Shown here one piece after another: positions 24,751 through 36,015 of a stretch of 64,000 nucleotides of DNA. The translations under genes were made by a program, and so were the position numbers. The stretch comes from Paraphysoderma sedebokerense (lineage: Eukaryota; Blastocladiomycota; Physodermatomycetes; Physodermatales; Physodermataceae). How positions within the stretch are numbered: position 1 is the first letter of the stretch; the number at the start of each line of letters is the position of its first letter. The notes under the pieces are model-generated. The model was not told the DNA's origin and did not search any database. It was given only the letters and a program-made list of their open reading frames with translations. Location: the NCBI GenBank assembly GCA_025602915.1, contig JAHLJZ010000011.1, positions 62,001 through 126,000 of the forward strand, written 5' to 3'.

Positions 24751-25169
24751 ATTATCTCATTTGACCTTTTATAATATACCCACTTTGTCTACCATTTTAT
24801 CTACTATATTCTGTCCACAATATTTTAACATGTAATATTGATTGTAACAAATACATCGTTCATAGCGAAAAGACAAGCAATATTACCTATACTTACTAAT
24901 TATTCAGACCCTAGCTGTTTTATCTGCCAATCACCAGATTGTCGTGAATTCTCCTTCTCAATAGAATTCTCCTGCGTTCTTTCCTTTGTGTATGAAGGAC
25001 AACGAGTCACGACTCACTTCGCGACACGAGCAGAGAATGGATCACGAGCGATGGGCGCGCCGTTGTGCGTCTTTCTGGAAAGTGAAAAAGACGCAGTCAC
25101 GCACATATAAATGCAGCTAGCGGCCACCCACATCGCAACACCTGCGCTAAGTATTGCATAAATAAAAAC
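24751..25169. other. intergenic stretch between the two secreted paralogues
   Basis: 3' flank of paralogue 1 and promoter of paralogue 2. It holds the second copy of the 16-bp box (25034-25049) and a TATAAAT element at 25106-25112. No further gene. Confidence 0.5.
25034..25049 (+). promoter_or_regulatory. 16-bp promoter box, copy 2
   Basis: Exact match to the box at 23419-23434, at nearly the same distance from its start codon (120 bp against 117 bp). See that entry. Confidence 0.5.
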
Positions 25170-26391
25170 ATGCCGTCACCATCGAAACTTGGTCTTGCCT
25201 TACTTCTTGCGTCGGGCGCCTTTGCGGCTCCGAATCCTAATCTCGGTTCTAGCACTAATATCAGCATCACCGTCGGAAACAATACTTTTAACTTCAATAA
25301 TAATCTCACAATTGATACCTCTAAATGGCTAGATGCTAAGAAACTCCTTAGAGTTACAACTACTCAGAGAAGAGCGGTTATCCGCGCCATGTCGTTAAAT
25401 CGATCGGTGCAATATTTTGGTGAATATCATCTGAGGTACGCAGAATCCTATTTGCAATAGATGGTTCTATAGCTAACATATAGTTTCACTTGCTATATTA
25501 GCACTGCTGGTATTCCCAATATTGGTGCTCGCTTCTTCTTGAGGAACGAAGACTCAACATCTGCGTTCGGTCTTCGTGCGGGCCTTCTTCAACTTGCCGA
25601 AGTGAACCCTGATCAAAATATTGACCTCGCTAAAAGCAGTAATGTAATAAAATTTGCCGGGTCCACTCAATATTGGTCACCCATCAATGAGACTGATGTT
25701 CCGAACACCAAAAATGTCACCGTGAAGAAGCTATCCACTACATTCACCAATACTACTTCACCCGGTAAACCGAATGTTACTGTCACCATCGACGCTTTCC
25801 TTGCGAGTGAAAAAGTGACCATTGATGGTGTTACTTACATTCCACGATCTTTGAAATACAGCTTGTTGATTGAAAACTTCCCATACCAATATGCGAATTC
25901 CCAACTTGCTATTGTCAAAGGCGTCATGTTCCGATCCGTTGATCTGGTATACAAATTTTGAAATTCATATGTTCGCTGCCCTTCTTGGTATGATATCTAA
26001 CATTTTGCCAATATCGTATAAACAGGATCGATTCTCCTTCAATAAGGATGGCTCTGTGGCTATTGCAGGTGCCAAAGGCCACTTTAATTGGACGAGCAGT
26101 ATCAAATACGACGGTCAGAATTCCCAAATCGATGTCGATACGTCCGTATATACTGATACCAGCCTTCCTGTCACTGCCATTGTCCAGGATGATATAAGCA
26201 AAGTTGATGCCTCTGAAGCCTCTAAATTCGTTGTATTCAGAACAAAAGCGGGTAATTATAGCCGCATCGACTGGGATCCTGAGGTTGCTGTTGACGAAGA
26301 AAAAGTTGTCAGCGGTGCTTCTACTGTTGCCGCTTCCTTTGGAGTCTCAATGATGGTTCTTTTCAGCACCTTATTTGTTCATTTATTTTAA
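25170..26391 (+). CDS. secreted, probably GPI-anchored protein of unknown family, paralogue 2
   Basis: Three exons (25170-25435, 25502-25946, 26026-26391) encode 358 residues. Layout matches paralogue 1: signal peptide ending ASGAFAAP, the block TAGIPNIGARFF, FGLRAGLLQLAEVN, IKFAGSTQYWSPI, FLASEKVTIDGVTYIPRSLKY, FNWTSSIKYDGQN and FRTKAGNYSRIDWDPEVAVDEEK, then a hydrophobic GPI-type tail. Introns fall at the same places in the protein. The DNA near 26239-26270 is identical to 24598-24629, so duplication or gene conversion is fairly recent. Function unknown; secretion to the surface or wall is inferred. Confidence 0.8.
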
Positions 26392-26673
26392 ATAATTTTG
26401 TGTAGCATCGGTTGACTGATGTCTATCACTATTATACCCGGTTGTACCCTGTCCTCCACTATATTTGTGATTGACAATAATAATATTTATATATGGAAAT
26501 TTTGGATTGATATCTATGACTGAATTACGGAGAAAAAATAGCCAGAGAATGAATTTCTATGCGTTCCAGCTTATGCCATGGGTCACTTTTATTCGTTGCC
26601 TGGAGAATTTTTTTGAAGTTGATCCTAAATTAATATTGTGAGAACAAATGCCGTAGAGTAAGGAGATTAAATG

Positions 26674-27030
26674 TTATTGCTCACCGATATATGTTACATT
26701 GAAAGCAAGCGCCTCACCACACTTTGGAAATTTGCCTTTACAATTCTCCTCCGTGCAAGTAGATTCGTTCATGGTTTGCCAACTTCCGGCTATCTTTAAA
26801 CAGGTAAGCTCGCCAAGGGATCCACCTTGAATCTCATTTCGCAGGCAGCATCCACAAGTACATACTCCCTTCTTTGTCACCGAAGATGATATCTGTTCGC
26901 CGTTCTTGACCTGCGTTACTTTTTTTGTTCCCTGTCGTGAGGACCAATTGACCTGATCAGGTTCGCCGTAGGATATCAGAACTAAGGCTGAAATGACGGA
27001 ATAAAGCAAAAGTATTTCGAGAGATCTCAT
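26674..27030 (-). CDS. small cysteine-rich secreted protein
   Basis: A single-exon reading gives 118 residues with a signal peptide (MRSLEILLLYSVISALVLISYG) and eight cysteines in the mature part, starting with a dense CTCGCC cluster. No known fold was recognised. It could be a small secreted effector or a protease-inhibitor-like protein. The 3' end is uncertain. A good donor (GTGAGC) lies ten codon bases before the stop and a TTTAG acceptor follows about 60 bp downstream, so a spliced form ending near 26567 with a basic tail (STSKKFSRQRIKV) is equally plausible. The gene is convergent with the secreted paralogue pair. Confidence 0.6.
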   Translation of the reverse strand: MRSLEILLLYSVISALVLISYGEPDQVNWSSRQGTKKVTQVKNGEQISSSVTKKGVCTCGCCLRNEIQGGSLGELTCLKIAGSWQTMNESTCTEENCKGKFPKCGEALAFNVTYIGEQ

Positions 27031-27640
27031 TCTTTAAGTAAGTTTCTTTATGGCTTGGTGGGTTGATACCGGTTAATACCCAAACCCCATCTGAAGATCC
27101 CTAAGAGAAAAAGAGCACCGGAGCAGTCGACAATAGGCTTCCTCGTTTCAAATTTCGACTGCTATGCGCTGTGACTTGAAATGATGCCCTGTGATGTTTC
27201 CGTTGCATAAGGCCAATATGTAGTAAATTCTCGTGCATCATATATGCTATCGAATATATCAACTGAGTCCCAATGACAGATCGCAGAAATAAGGTATCTC
27301 ACATTCTATATGGCTAGCAAACCAGATTTTGCCTTTCTTAGATCCCCAGGTGCCAGGTCAATTTAATCTGTAAATCATTCATTATCTACCGTTTATCTGC
27401 TCTCATATCAAATAACTGCGTGACTCTGGAACGAATATAGTCCACATATCCTATATGGATTTAATGTTCAAATGCATTTTATCGTTCATCGTTAAGGCCA
27501 ACGTGAATTGATGTAATGCTCAATCAGCCACACACCGGAATGCGTGACCTCGAGAGGAATGAAGAGTCCATATTCAGCAAGCTCTCCACACTGCTTTGCA
27601 ACTCGGTGCTTGAATCTTCGTTCTATATCGTATTATCACC
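27031..27640. other. divergent promoter region before ARL8
   Basis: Lies between the start of the cysteine-rich protein (-) and ARL8 (+). No gene, repeat or RNA recognised. Confidence 0.45.
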
Positions 27641-28576
27641 ATGAATTTCTTCCAAGCAATTCTACAATGGTTTCGGAGTCTATTCTGGTCGCAGGAAATG
27701 GAGCTGACTGTGATAGGGTTGCATAATTCCGGTAAAACGACATTAGTGAATGTTCTTGCCGTAAGTTTTGCCTCGAATGGATAATTCATTTATAGGTTGT
27801 TCATTGAGGGCCAAACTGACTGAAAATTTTTAACTTAATAGTCCGGTGAATTCACCGAAGATACCATACCAACCGTAGGCTTCAACATGCGCAAGATAAC
27901 GAAGGGGAATGTATCAATGAAATTATGGGATATAGGTTCAATCCAGGATATATTCATGATGTATATTTAATGTCAGAGTGCTGACATGTTTTCTTCCCAC
28001 TTCTCTGTAGGCGGACAGCCACGATTTCGATCAATGTGGGAGCGATGTGAGTTCATTTTATGATAAAGTCTAGTTGACCCTGCTCGAATCCTCTGACCGG
28101 CGATTTTCTTTCTTTCTCTTCAACCTCAGATTGCAGGAGTGTCAATGCCATTGTGTAAGTCTACAAAGTAGTCGTAATTCCCGCAAAATTGAGATTCAGG
28201 CGCTGACCTTTTTTTGTAGATTTGTGATAGATTCAGCCGATTCATCAAAATTTGAAGCCGCAAAGACAGAACTGAAGAATCTATTGGATCGGCCGTCGCT
28301 GGCCAATATTCCGGTTTTAGTTTTGGGCAATAAAAACGACCTCCCTGGAGCTTTATCTGTCGAGGAAGTAATCGACGTTCTGTAAGCTTTTATTGTCATT
28401 CTTCTGGCTACCCCGCGGGCGTATTTACTCACAAAATTGTTGCAATTATACCCTTGAACAGAGATTTAAAATCTGTAACGGAAAGGGAAATCGCCTGTTA
28501 TTCGATATCGGCGAAGAATCAAGTGAATATCGACATAACGCTTCAATGGCTGACGAAACATGCTGGTTCAAAGTGA
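27641..28576 (+). CDS. ARL8: ARL8-like small GTPase
   Basis: Six exons (27641-27760, 27842-27935, 28011-28046, 28130-28154, 28220-28381, 28462-28576) encode 183 residues, close to the 186 of animal ARL8. Nucleotide motifs are intact: GLHNSGKTT (P-loop), [10 protein letters not shown] (switch I), [16 protein letters not shown] (switch II), GNKNDLP and ISAKNQ. The N terminus [16 protein letters not shown] is the ARL8-type amphipathic helix. It starts with Met-Asn and lacks the Gly2 that is myristoylated in Arfs. ARL8 positions lysosomes and vacuoles on microtubules through effectors. A donor-like GTGAGA overlaps the stop; splicing there would give a longer, less typical tail using 28644 onward. 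Confidence 0.92.
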
Positions 28577-28793
28577 GATTTTGGTACACCTTGCACTTAA
28601 TTTTAATCCCAATGTATAAATGTTTATAATTAGTTATCTGTAGCAAAGTTGAAAAATATCTCGAGAATACTTCTGAGCCGCTTACACTGTATCGGGTGTT
28701 CTTGGCAGCCCTGCTTCCGTTGAAGTTCATTGCGTAGCGAGAGCCATTACACACCTTCAATTCAAACGCATATCCATAGCCCTTTTCCCCTGA

Positions 28794-30041
28794 ATGCTTC
28801 ATAGAATATCTCTGCCTCTGAAGCGATGGCCGCTATCGCGAAACAATCTGTTAAGTTGTTTACTTTCTTATCGAAGCTCTGCTTCGAAAGTTGTTGCGAC
28901 ACGATCACTCAGCGTGGGTGGAGCCTGCAAAGACGGAAGTAATACTCAGAATTGTAGAGTTGTAAACATCCCAAAGCCAGCAGTTCTAACTCTATGTGTC
29001 TTCAGGTTTAGACAAGATTACAGTCGACGCATCGAAAGATTATAGCCAATTTTATCTCCATCTTCCTTTAAGACCGCTTGTTCAGGACCCGCTTCGACAA
29101 GCAAAGTCTTCCGCTACTTCGGACAGGAGCGGTATTTCAAGTAATTCAAACATATGTCGCTTCATTGTTCCGGTGGATTCTACGGCATTGCAATTGATAC
29201 AAGATATAAAAGAGGAATTCCCGCAAGCAAAAGTGTCTGTGACGAGAGGATACAAAGGTGAAATTGTGGACATTGAAAGTCTACGTATAACTGACTTAAT
29301 TCGAGGTGGCCTTGTTTTATGGCTGAATGGGAACAGTACAACTATAGATAACTCTACATTTCTCCGTAAGCGACAAAGTTTTTTTTTTAGTTTGGTTCGA
29401 ATTGGGATTGGGAGCTCACCCGTCGACTTCACGATTCTTAGAAAAACTACGGCATGCAAAATCTGATCTGTTGTCGGTGACTATCGACAAGAATAATCTG
29501 GCAAAAGCAAAGGAGAATTTGGATTTTCTGTCAGAAAGGAGGACGAAAGCGGTTGTTTATGGGGGAGGGGCGTTCCTGGTGTCTGAACTAGCCGGTATCG
29601 TCTATTTGACTTATGAATTAGGATGGGTAAGACTATTAAGCTGTCTATGTTGCAATATATTGGTTATTTTCTAATATTTTATATTCATTAGGATCTGATG
29701 GAACCGACGAGTTACCTTCTTGGTTTAGGTACTATCATTGGAGGTATGACCAGCAAATTTTCATTAGTCTGAAAGAACGTTACGTTGAATTTTTTTGCAC
29801 AAACGTAGGTTCAGCGTTTTATGCTTTCATGAGAAGAGAGTACACTTATGAGAATGCAGGAAATCATTTATCGGATTGGATCCGGACGCGAGTGTACAGG
29901 AAGAACAATTTTTCAGTGGAGAAATTCGAGAATCTGCTCAAGGATTGCAAGACAAGGGAGGAAATACTTGATCCGCTGATAGCTAAATTTCTGCCTCAAA
30001 GTCAAAAGGCATCTTTAGGTTTGAGGCAGCGCAATCTTTGA
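28794..30041 (+). CDS. MCU: mitochondrial calcium uniporter pore subunit (MCU)
   Basis: Five exons give about 331 residues: 28794-28938, 29006 to about 29335, 29391-29626, 29692-29743 and 29809-30041. The first 45 residues, rich in Arg, Ser and Leu, form a strong mitochondrial presequence. A beta-grasp-like N domain (CRFIVPVDSTALQLIQDIKEEFP) and a coiled-coil (KAKENLDFLSERRTKAV) come before two membrane helices joined by WDLMEP. That motif forms the calcium selectivity filter, with the acidic residues D and E of the DxME signature intact. The second helix leads into FYAFMRREYTYENA. The channel carries Ca2+ across the inner mitochondrial membrane. The intron after exon 2 is ambiguous: 29336-29390 or 29366-29414. 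Family assignment is secure. Confidence 0.92.
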
Positions 30042-30175
30042 ATATTGAAATGAATGTAAATTTAGTGGTGGCTGAATAGACTCTGCTGGCTCCTACAATA
30101 AATTAACCTTTGTTCGCGGACTACAAAACGATACCAAGAACGAGACCTGTCGTAATCTCATCAACCATAACTTTT

Positions 30176-33100
30176 ATGGATCCTATTATTCCGAAGACGG
30201 ATCAGTATGTTGCTGAAAGCCAGCATGAACCGTCGTCATCAATGCAGCCATTGTCGGTCTCTATAGATGACGGTTTGGTCCAGCGACCCGCCAGACCACA
30301 GCGACAGCGAACCATGCCGGATATAAGAGGAGCGACAAGACAAGCAAGGGACAAATTTCAATTGACACTTGCAAAAGCAAAAACATTCGCTGATGGGTTG
30401 AGAAAGAAACCGAAAAAATTTGAATTTCGAGACTTGTTCCCTTTGATCGGGTCAGCTTTGCAGGTGCCGTTTCTACATTTCGCCAGAGGAGAAAATGACG
30501 AACGAATGGTGAATTTATTATTTATGATACGATAAAGTTTCTCTCTCTGATTTCTCAAGCTCTATAGCCCCCGATTATATTGGAAGCATTAAATGTCGCC
30601 ATAGTAGACAGTGATTTGCCCTCTGATTCACCCTTCACCCTTACGAAATTCACTATCGAACTCGAATATGGTCCTCACATATGGGTCATACAGCGTACGA
30701 TTAATGATTTTATTAGGTTACATTCCCAATTATCAGTGAGGAAATTAACTCATCCGAGAAGACTTGGAGAAATACCAAAATTTCCAAATCAAATCCGTTA
30801 TGCGTTCGAGAGGGCAAAAGAAGGGCTCACTTCGGAGGCAGATGAACATAGAGTGGCTGGAACCAGAAAATCCAGAAGATTGGCATTACAAAGTTATCTG
30901 CAGAAGCTTGTCAAATCGATGAGCATGAAGGTAACAATTCTTTTCCCTTGACTGACCAGATCACCGATTGACTGTTCAACCTTCAGACTCATATAGAAGA
31001 TTTGTACGAGTTTTTAAATCTTAGTTCAACATCATTCCGCTCAGGAGTCAAAGAAAAACCCAAAGAGCAGCGTTTGCGGCTGCGGGGACAGAAAGTGTAT
31101 TTTAGTCCCTGCTTTCCAGGTAAACCAATTTTCATCCATTTTGATGTCTTCATTGTCTAATTCTTTTGGAACTTCAATATGCAGTATCTTTCACAAGTGA
31201 AACAGATATTTGGGCACAAGTTGGATCTACTTATGTAGCAGTTTTCTCGGCTCCGTTTCGCCTCGATCCGATGGCACTCATTCTTTTCGACAACTCGTGT
31301 AAAGTAATGACCCGCAAGCAGCGATCTCGAGTGAAACTGAAACGTCATCGGACTTCCGTTTACAGTCATTTTCGCAATTTCGAATTCGAGTATCATTCAG
31401 AAAAAGACGAGATTGAATGGTATCAGCGCATCCATTCGTCCATTGATCAATGCAGCTGGTCAAAGTTACATAGATATCAGTCCTTCGCTCCCATTCGACC
31501 GCACTGTCTCGCATCCTGGTATGTGGATGCATCGGATTATTTTGAAGCAGTATATAACGCCATATTGAGCGGTTGGTATATATTTTCCGTGACGTTTGTA
31601 GATATGACATTTCTAATCGTATTTTAATTTATATAATAAGCAAAAGACGTCATATTCCTTGCGGGATGGTGGATATCTCCAGAATTGGTGAGCAGTTCGA
31701 TAGATAAAAGCGTTTCAAGGTGAACTTGATCTAACTGTTTTCAACCACCTAGTATTTGCGAAGACCGCCGCCAGATCACGAGAACTCACGGCTAGATCGC
31801 CTGTTAAAGAAAAAAGGTATCGTCACCCCCTTTGTATATCTTTATATAGCAATTCAGATGGAAAATTAACTGCAATATAAATTGAACAAGCCGAAGAAGG
31901 TGTTCTTATTTATGTCCTGCTATACAAAGAAGTCACTTTAGCATTACCCATTAATTCACTATATAGGTAGTTAAATTTCATTGCGTTTTTTCCATTGGTC
32001 ATCTAAGGCTGATGGATTTTTTGAATTTCGGTTAGCAAAACTCGATTAAGAAGTTTACACCCGAACATGAAAGTGTTTCGACATCCAGATGCGAGACCAT
32101 TACCTATTCCGTGGGCTGTACGTTAACTCTTCTATTTTTTTTGGTGTTCTTTCTGAAGTCCCACTGAGATGATCTAACAATCAGTAAAACTGTTGACAGC
32201 ATCACGAGAAACTTGTAGTGATTGATTATACAACCGCATTCATCGGAGGTAGTACTATCTGTCTTGTAATTCCTTCTTTTGTTACGCTGACCTCTGGGTG
32301 AACCGTAGGTATTGATCTATGCTTTGGACGATACGATTCGCACAATCACCCCGTTATGGATTCGTTCCCCGAGATTTGGCCTGGGCAAGATTATTCCAAC
32401 CCTAGAGTGGCTGATTTTCGAGATGTCGACGAATATCATAAACAATTGGTAATTCAATTTTTTGCTTTTTTGAATCAAATATGACACATTCACATTACAT
32501 TTTAGATTGATAAACGAAACACCCCTAGAATGGGATGGCACGATATAAGCGTATGTGTTCAAGGCTCCATGGATGTCGCCTGGCATTTCATACAACGATG
32601 GAATCACTGCAAGATGGATAAAGCGCCGGATAAAGAAATATTCCCGTTAATTATTCCGCCCGATGATCTTTCAAAAGATGTAGAGAAGAACGGAAAATCT
32701 TGTACTGCGCAAGTTCTGCGAAGTGTAGGATTTTGGAGTTCTGGGTCGTTGACAGAGCCCTCGATAGCCAATGCATATTTAAATTTAATTGAAAATTCGG
32801 AGCGGTTTTTGTATATTGAGAATCAATTTTTCGGTGAGACGTGATATCTGCTTCTCCCCTTTATCTTATCACACCTTTGTTAACGAAAACTCACAATAGT
32901 GACTGCCAGCGGAGCAACGAATTACGTCCGAAACAGAATAGGAGAGGTAATGCCATTAAATTAGGATAGTACATTGAACAGATGAAGTAACCGTGTGACA
33001 GGCTATTTACCAGAGAATTGTGAAAGCGTATCAGAAAAATCAAAACTTCAAAGTTATCATTTTGATACCGTTATTACCTGCATTCGAGAATCCCGTTGAT

Positions 33101-34258
33101 GCAGCAACAGCTGGTACTATTAGGTAATGCAATCTAGGTTCTTCTACCTCTGGCAAAACAGTCCGTATTAACCACTGAATGTAGGCTTGTCATGAATTTT
33201 CAGTATGAATCCATATCGAGGGGTACGAAATCTCTGCTTGGACGGCTGAAAGAAGTTGGCATACCACACGAAAAATACATTGGCTTTTTTTCGTTACGTT
33301 CTTTCTCTCCTCTCATGAGAACCCGGTCTGCCGTTGACATACACAAGGGAGCAAATCCCAATGAAGTGGTTGATTTCGTAACTGAACAAACTTATGTTCA
33401 TTCTAAGTTGATGATTGTTGGTATGTACTGATGCTGTTATGTAGAATTTTTTGAATAGATTCGTAATATGTTTTGTAGATGATCGTTATGTTATTGTCGG
33501 CTCTGCAAACTTAAACGATAGAAGTTTGTTGGGTGATCGAGATTCAGAAGTCGGTGTCGTGATAGAAGACAACCAAAAAATCAGTATACAGACGAACGGT
33601 GAAACGGTAATTTCTGGCTGTTCATCCCGTCTCTCGAACCTCACCAGCTATTTCCCTCGCTAATGCCATGGTTAATGTTTTACCTTTGTTCTAGATCGAA
33701 GTATGCGAATTCGCGCATTCCCTGCGTGTCCGTTTATTTCGTGAACATTTAGGATTACTTTCCTCCAACGTATCCCCATCATGGAATCAAGACGGTCAGG
33801 AGCTGGTCAATCAATTATTGAATGATCCATCATCAAATGAATTCTTTGAGAAGATTTGGTGTGATACCGCTGACAAGAACACTGCCATATTCCGTGAAGT
33901 GTTTTCAGCGGTTCCTGATGATACGGGTTTGACATTATTTCTCTTGGATTTTTTCTTTGGTTTCTGGCTAACATTGTTGAAAAGTAACGTCCTGGGACGA
34001 GTATTATCAATTTAAAAATCCCAATACCCATCGAACTGCCTTGAATTTACCGATGGACGCGATTTCGGAAAAATTATCAAAAATAAGGGGACGTTTAGGT
34101 TCGTTAATAATTCTCTTGACTGACATATTTTATCAACATTACATTCTGACTTTATCTATTCGCTAGTCCGATTTCCGATTCGTTTCTTAGAAAAAGAAGC
34201 CTTGGGAGCTAGTACCTTCTCGAGAGAAAATCTTGTTCCGGTTGATGTATTTGTATAG
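30176..34258 (+). CDS. phospholipase D with PX and PH domains (PLD1/Spo14 type)
   Basis: Eighteen exons in consistent phase encode 990 residues. After a basic N-terminal region comes a PX domain ([22 protein letters not shown] ... [14 protein letters not shown]), then a PH-like domain ([22 protein letters not shown]). Two PLD catalytic motifs are complete: [20 protein letters not shown] and [24 protein letters not shown], each with the HxKxxxxD residues. The enzyme hydrolyses phosphatidylcholine to phosphatidic acid and choline; the yeast orthologue Spo14 works in sporulation and secretion. The total is shorter than yeast Spo14 because the long N- and C-terminal extensions are missing. It follows MCU by 134 bp on the same strand. 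The stop is at 34256-34258. Confidence 0.93.
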
Positions 34259-34612
34259 TTTTGGGGATTTTGTACTATAATAGTTGGTGATACCCCTTAT
34301 GATTGTATAGTTGTTTGTTTTTGAAAAGATTCCATTCTCATAGGACATGTGTATAAATTGTAAACTGCGTGTTAAAGTAGCCCATCTTTTGGAACCACTC
34401 CAAAACGACCGTCGGCTCAAGCTGTCTCGTACTCTCGCCATTTTTAGAAGCCCGTGGGCATGTTCGTTATGCAACAGCTTTCTCAAAGTTATATAGACCC
34501 TGCTATGACATGAACAACGAATCGTAGGAGAAATCCATGACCAGATAGAGAAAATGGTATATAAAATATTATATCTACAGATAATGATACATTTGAATTT
34601 AAATTTCAGTTA
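34259..34612. other. 3' flanks of two convergent genes
   Basis: AT-rich DNA between the phospholipase D stop and the RING/TRAF gene stop. No gene seen. Confidence 0.45.
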
Positions 34613-36015
34613 TTACAACTTTGTTTCTTGCTTGTGGCCGCCTATTCGAATTCGTGAGTAATCATTTTCTTAAAAACATTTCAAAACTTCGAACTTACCA
34701 CTCTGATGACTCTCAGAACTTCTCTGTGGTTTCGATACGCCACTTGTACTAGCAATTCTTGACGACCCTTTCACCTTGCGTTCCATCAACAATAAGGAAT
34801 ATAAATTCCTCAACGATTGCACCTCTTCTCTTGTCTTTGAATGTACATTCCGTAAATGTTGTAAATCCTCCTGAATTTTCAAATGCTCAGTCATCAACGC
34901 CAAATTCTGCTTTGATTCCAAAGAAGCCAAGTTGGCCGATAACATTTCAATGTCAGATTTTATTTGATCGTGTTCGGATAATAGTATATTTGAGGTATCG
35001 ACTAGACTCAGGTTGGCTTCCATAGGACTGAAGGGTGAGTTTGTCGTTAACTGAAGCAAGGGGTCCAGTCTTTCCATGATCATTTGAATCTGTTCTTCTA
35101 ATGTTCCAATAGCCAATTTCAAATTTTGATTTTCAGCTTGTAATGAGTGAACCTGGTTATTGAGAATTTCGATTTGATTGTCATGTTGATGTATAAAGGT
35201 TTGTAAAGCAATGTATGGGCAGGCGGTCTTGTGGGTTGAAAGTTCACTGAAACAACCAGACCACTCGCAACCTTTTTCTGACATGTCACAGGCCACTGTT
35301 CGTTTGTCGCATGACGCTTGATGAGACTGGAGAAGTGGTACGAGGACTTCAACAGAGCAAAATGAGCACGGGTGCAACTGAGGAGAACAGCTCGAGGCGA
35401 GATGGTCCTAGAGGAAGAACACTCTCGATTAATGAAGACTTCAACCTGGTTGAAATACATAAATGTGTAATACCTCTATTTCAATAAATTTGAGTTCCAA
35501 ACCACATCTATCACATGCTATATGTCGGTGAGGGCAATCCTTAAGATGTGATTCCAAGTCCTTTCTTTTCAGTTTTAATTCACAACCCGCTATCGAACAG
35601 GCGACTTCGGAATATTCGCATTCTTTCAGATGGGAAAACAAAAACTGCCGCTGGAATGCGCTTGTACATCCGTCATTTGGGCAATGTACATCTAACTCGT
35701 CCACCATGTTTGAAATGATTTTTACGTCCAAACTCAACGAATCTGAAGATATCGACTTTCGGCAAGTTGGACAATTCGGCTTAATTTCGAGGGATTTCTG
35801 AATGCAATGTTCGCAGAATGTATGACTATCATGTTGAGATTAGGAGAAGGTTAGCTCTTCGACAAACTCATATGAATAGACGCAGATTTCAAACGAACAG
35901 ACCCACAGTCGGCGGTGACTGGATGAAAGAAGGGACAGGTGCAGATTGGACAGATCAAATTCTGATTTATATCTTTGCAATAGACAAGAGAGCGATAAAG
36001 TGCACTCTTTTCCAT
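34613..36015 (-). CDS. RING and TRAF-type zinc-finger protein with coiled coil
   Basis: Minus-strand gene of about four exons, starting at ATG 36015. An N-terminal RING reads CPICTCPFF ... CGHTFCEHCI ... CPTCR across the first intron. Three or four TRAF-type zinc fingers follow (CPNDGCTSAFQRQFLFSHLKEC, CSIAGCELKLKRKDLESHLKDCPHR, CDMSEKGCEWSGCFSELSTHKTACPY). A long coiled coil then runs for roughly 150 residues (LNNQVHSLQAENQNLKLAI onward). No MATH/TRAF-C domain was found. The layout suggests an E3 ubiquitin ligase that oligomerises through the coiled coil. The 3' end is uncertain: reading through gives a stop at 34670-34672, while splicing at a strong GTAAGT adds GHKQETKL and ends at 34613. 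Substrates unknown. Confidence 0.82.
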
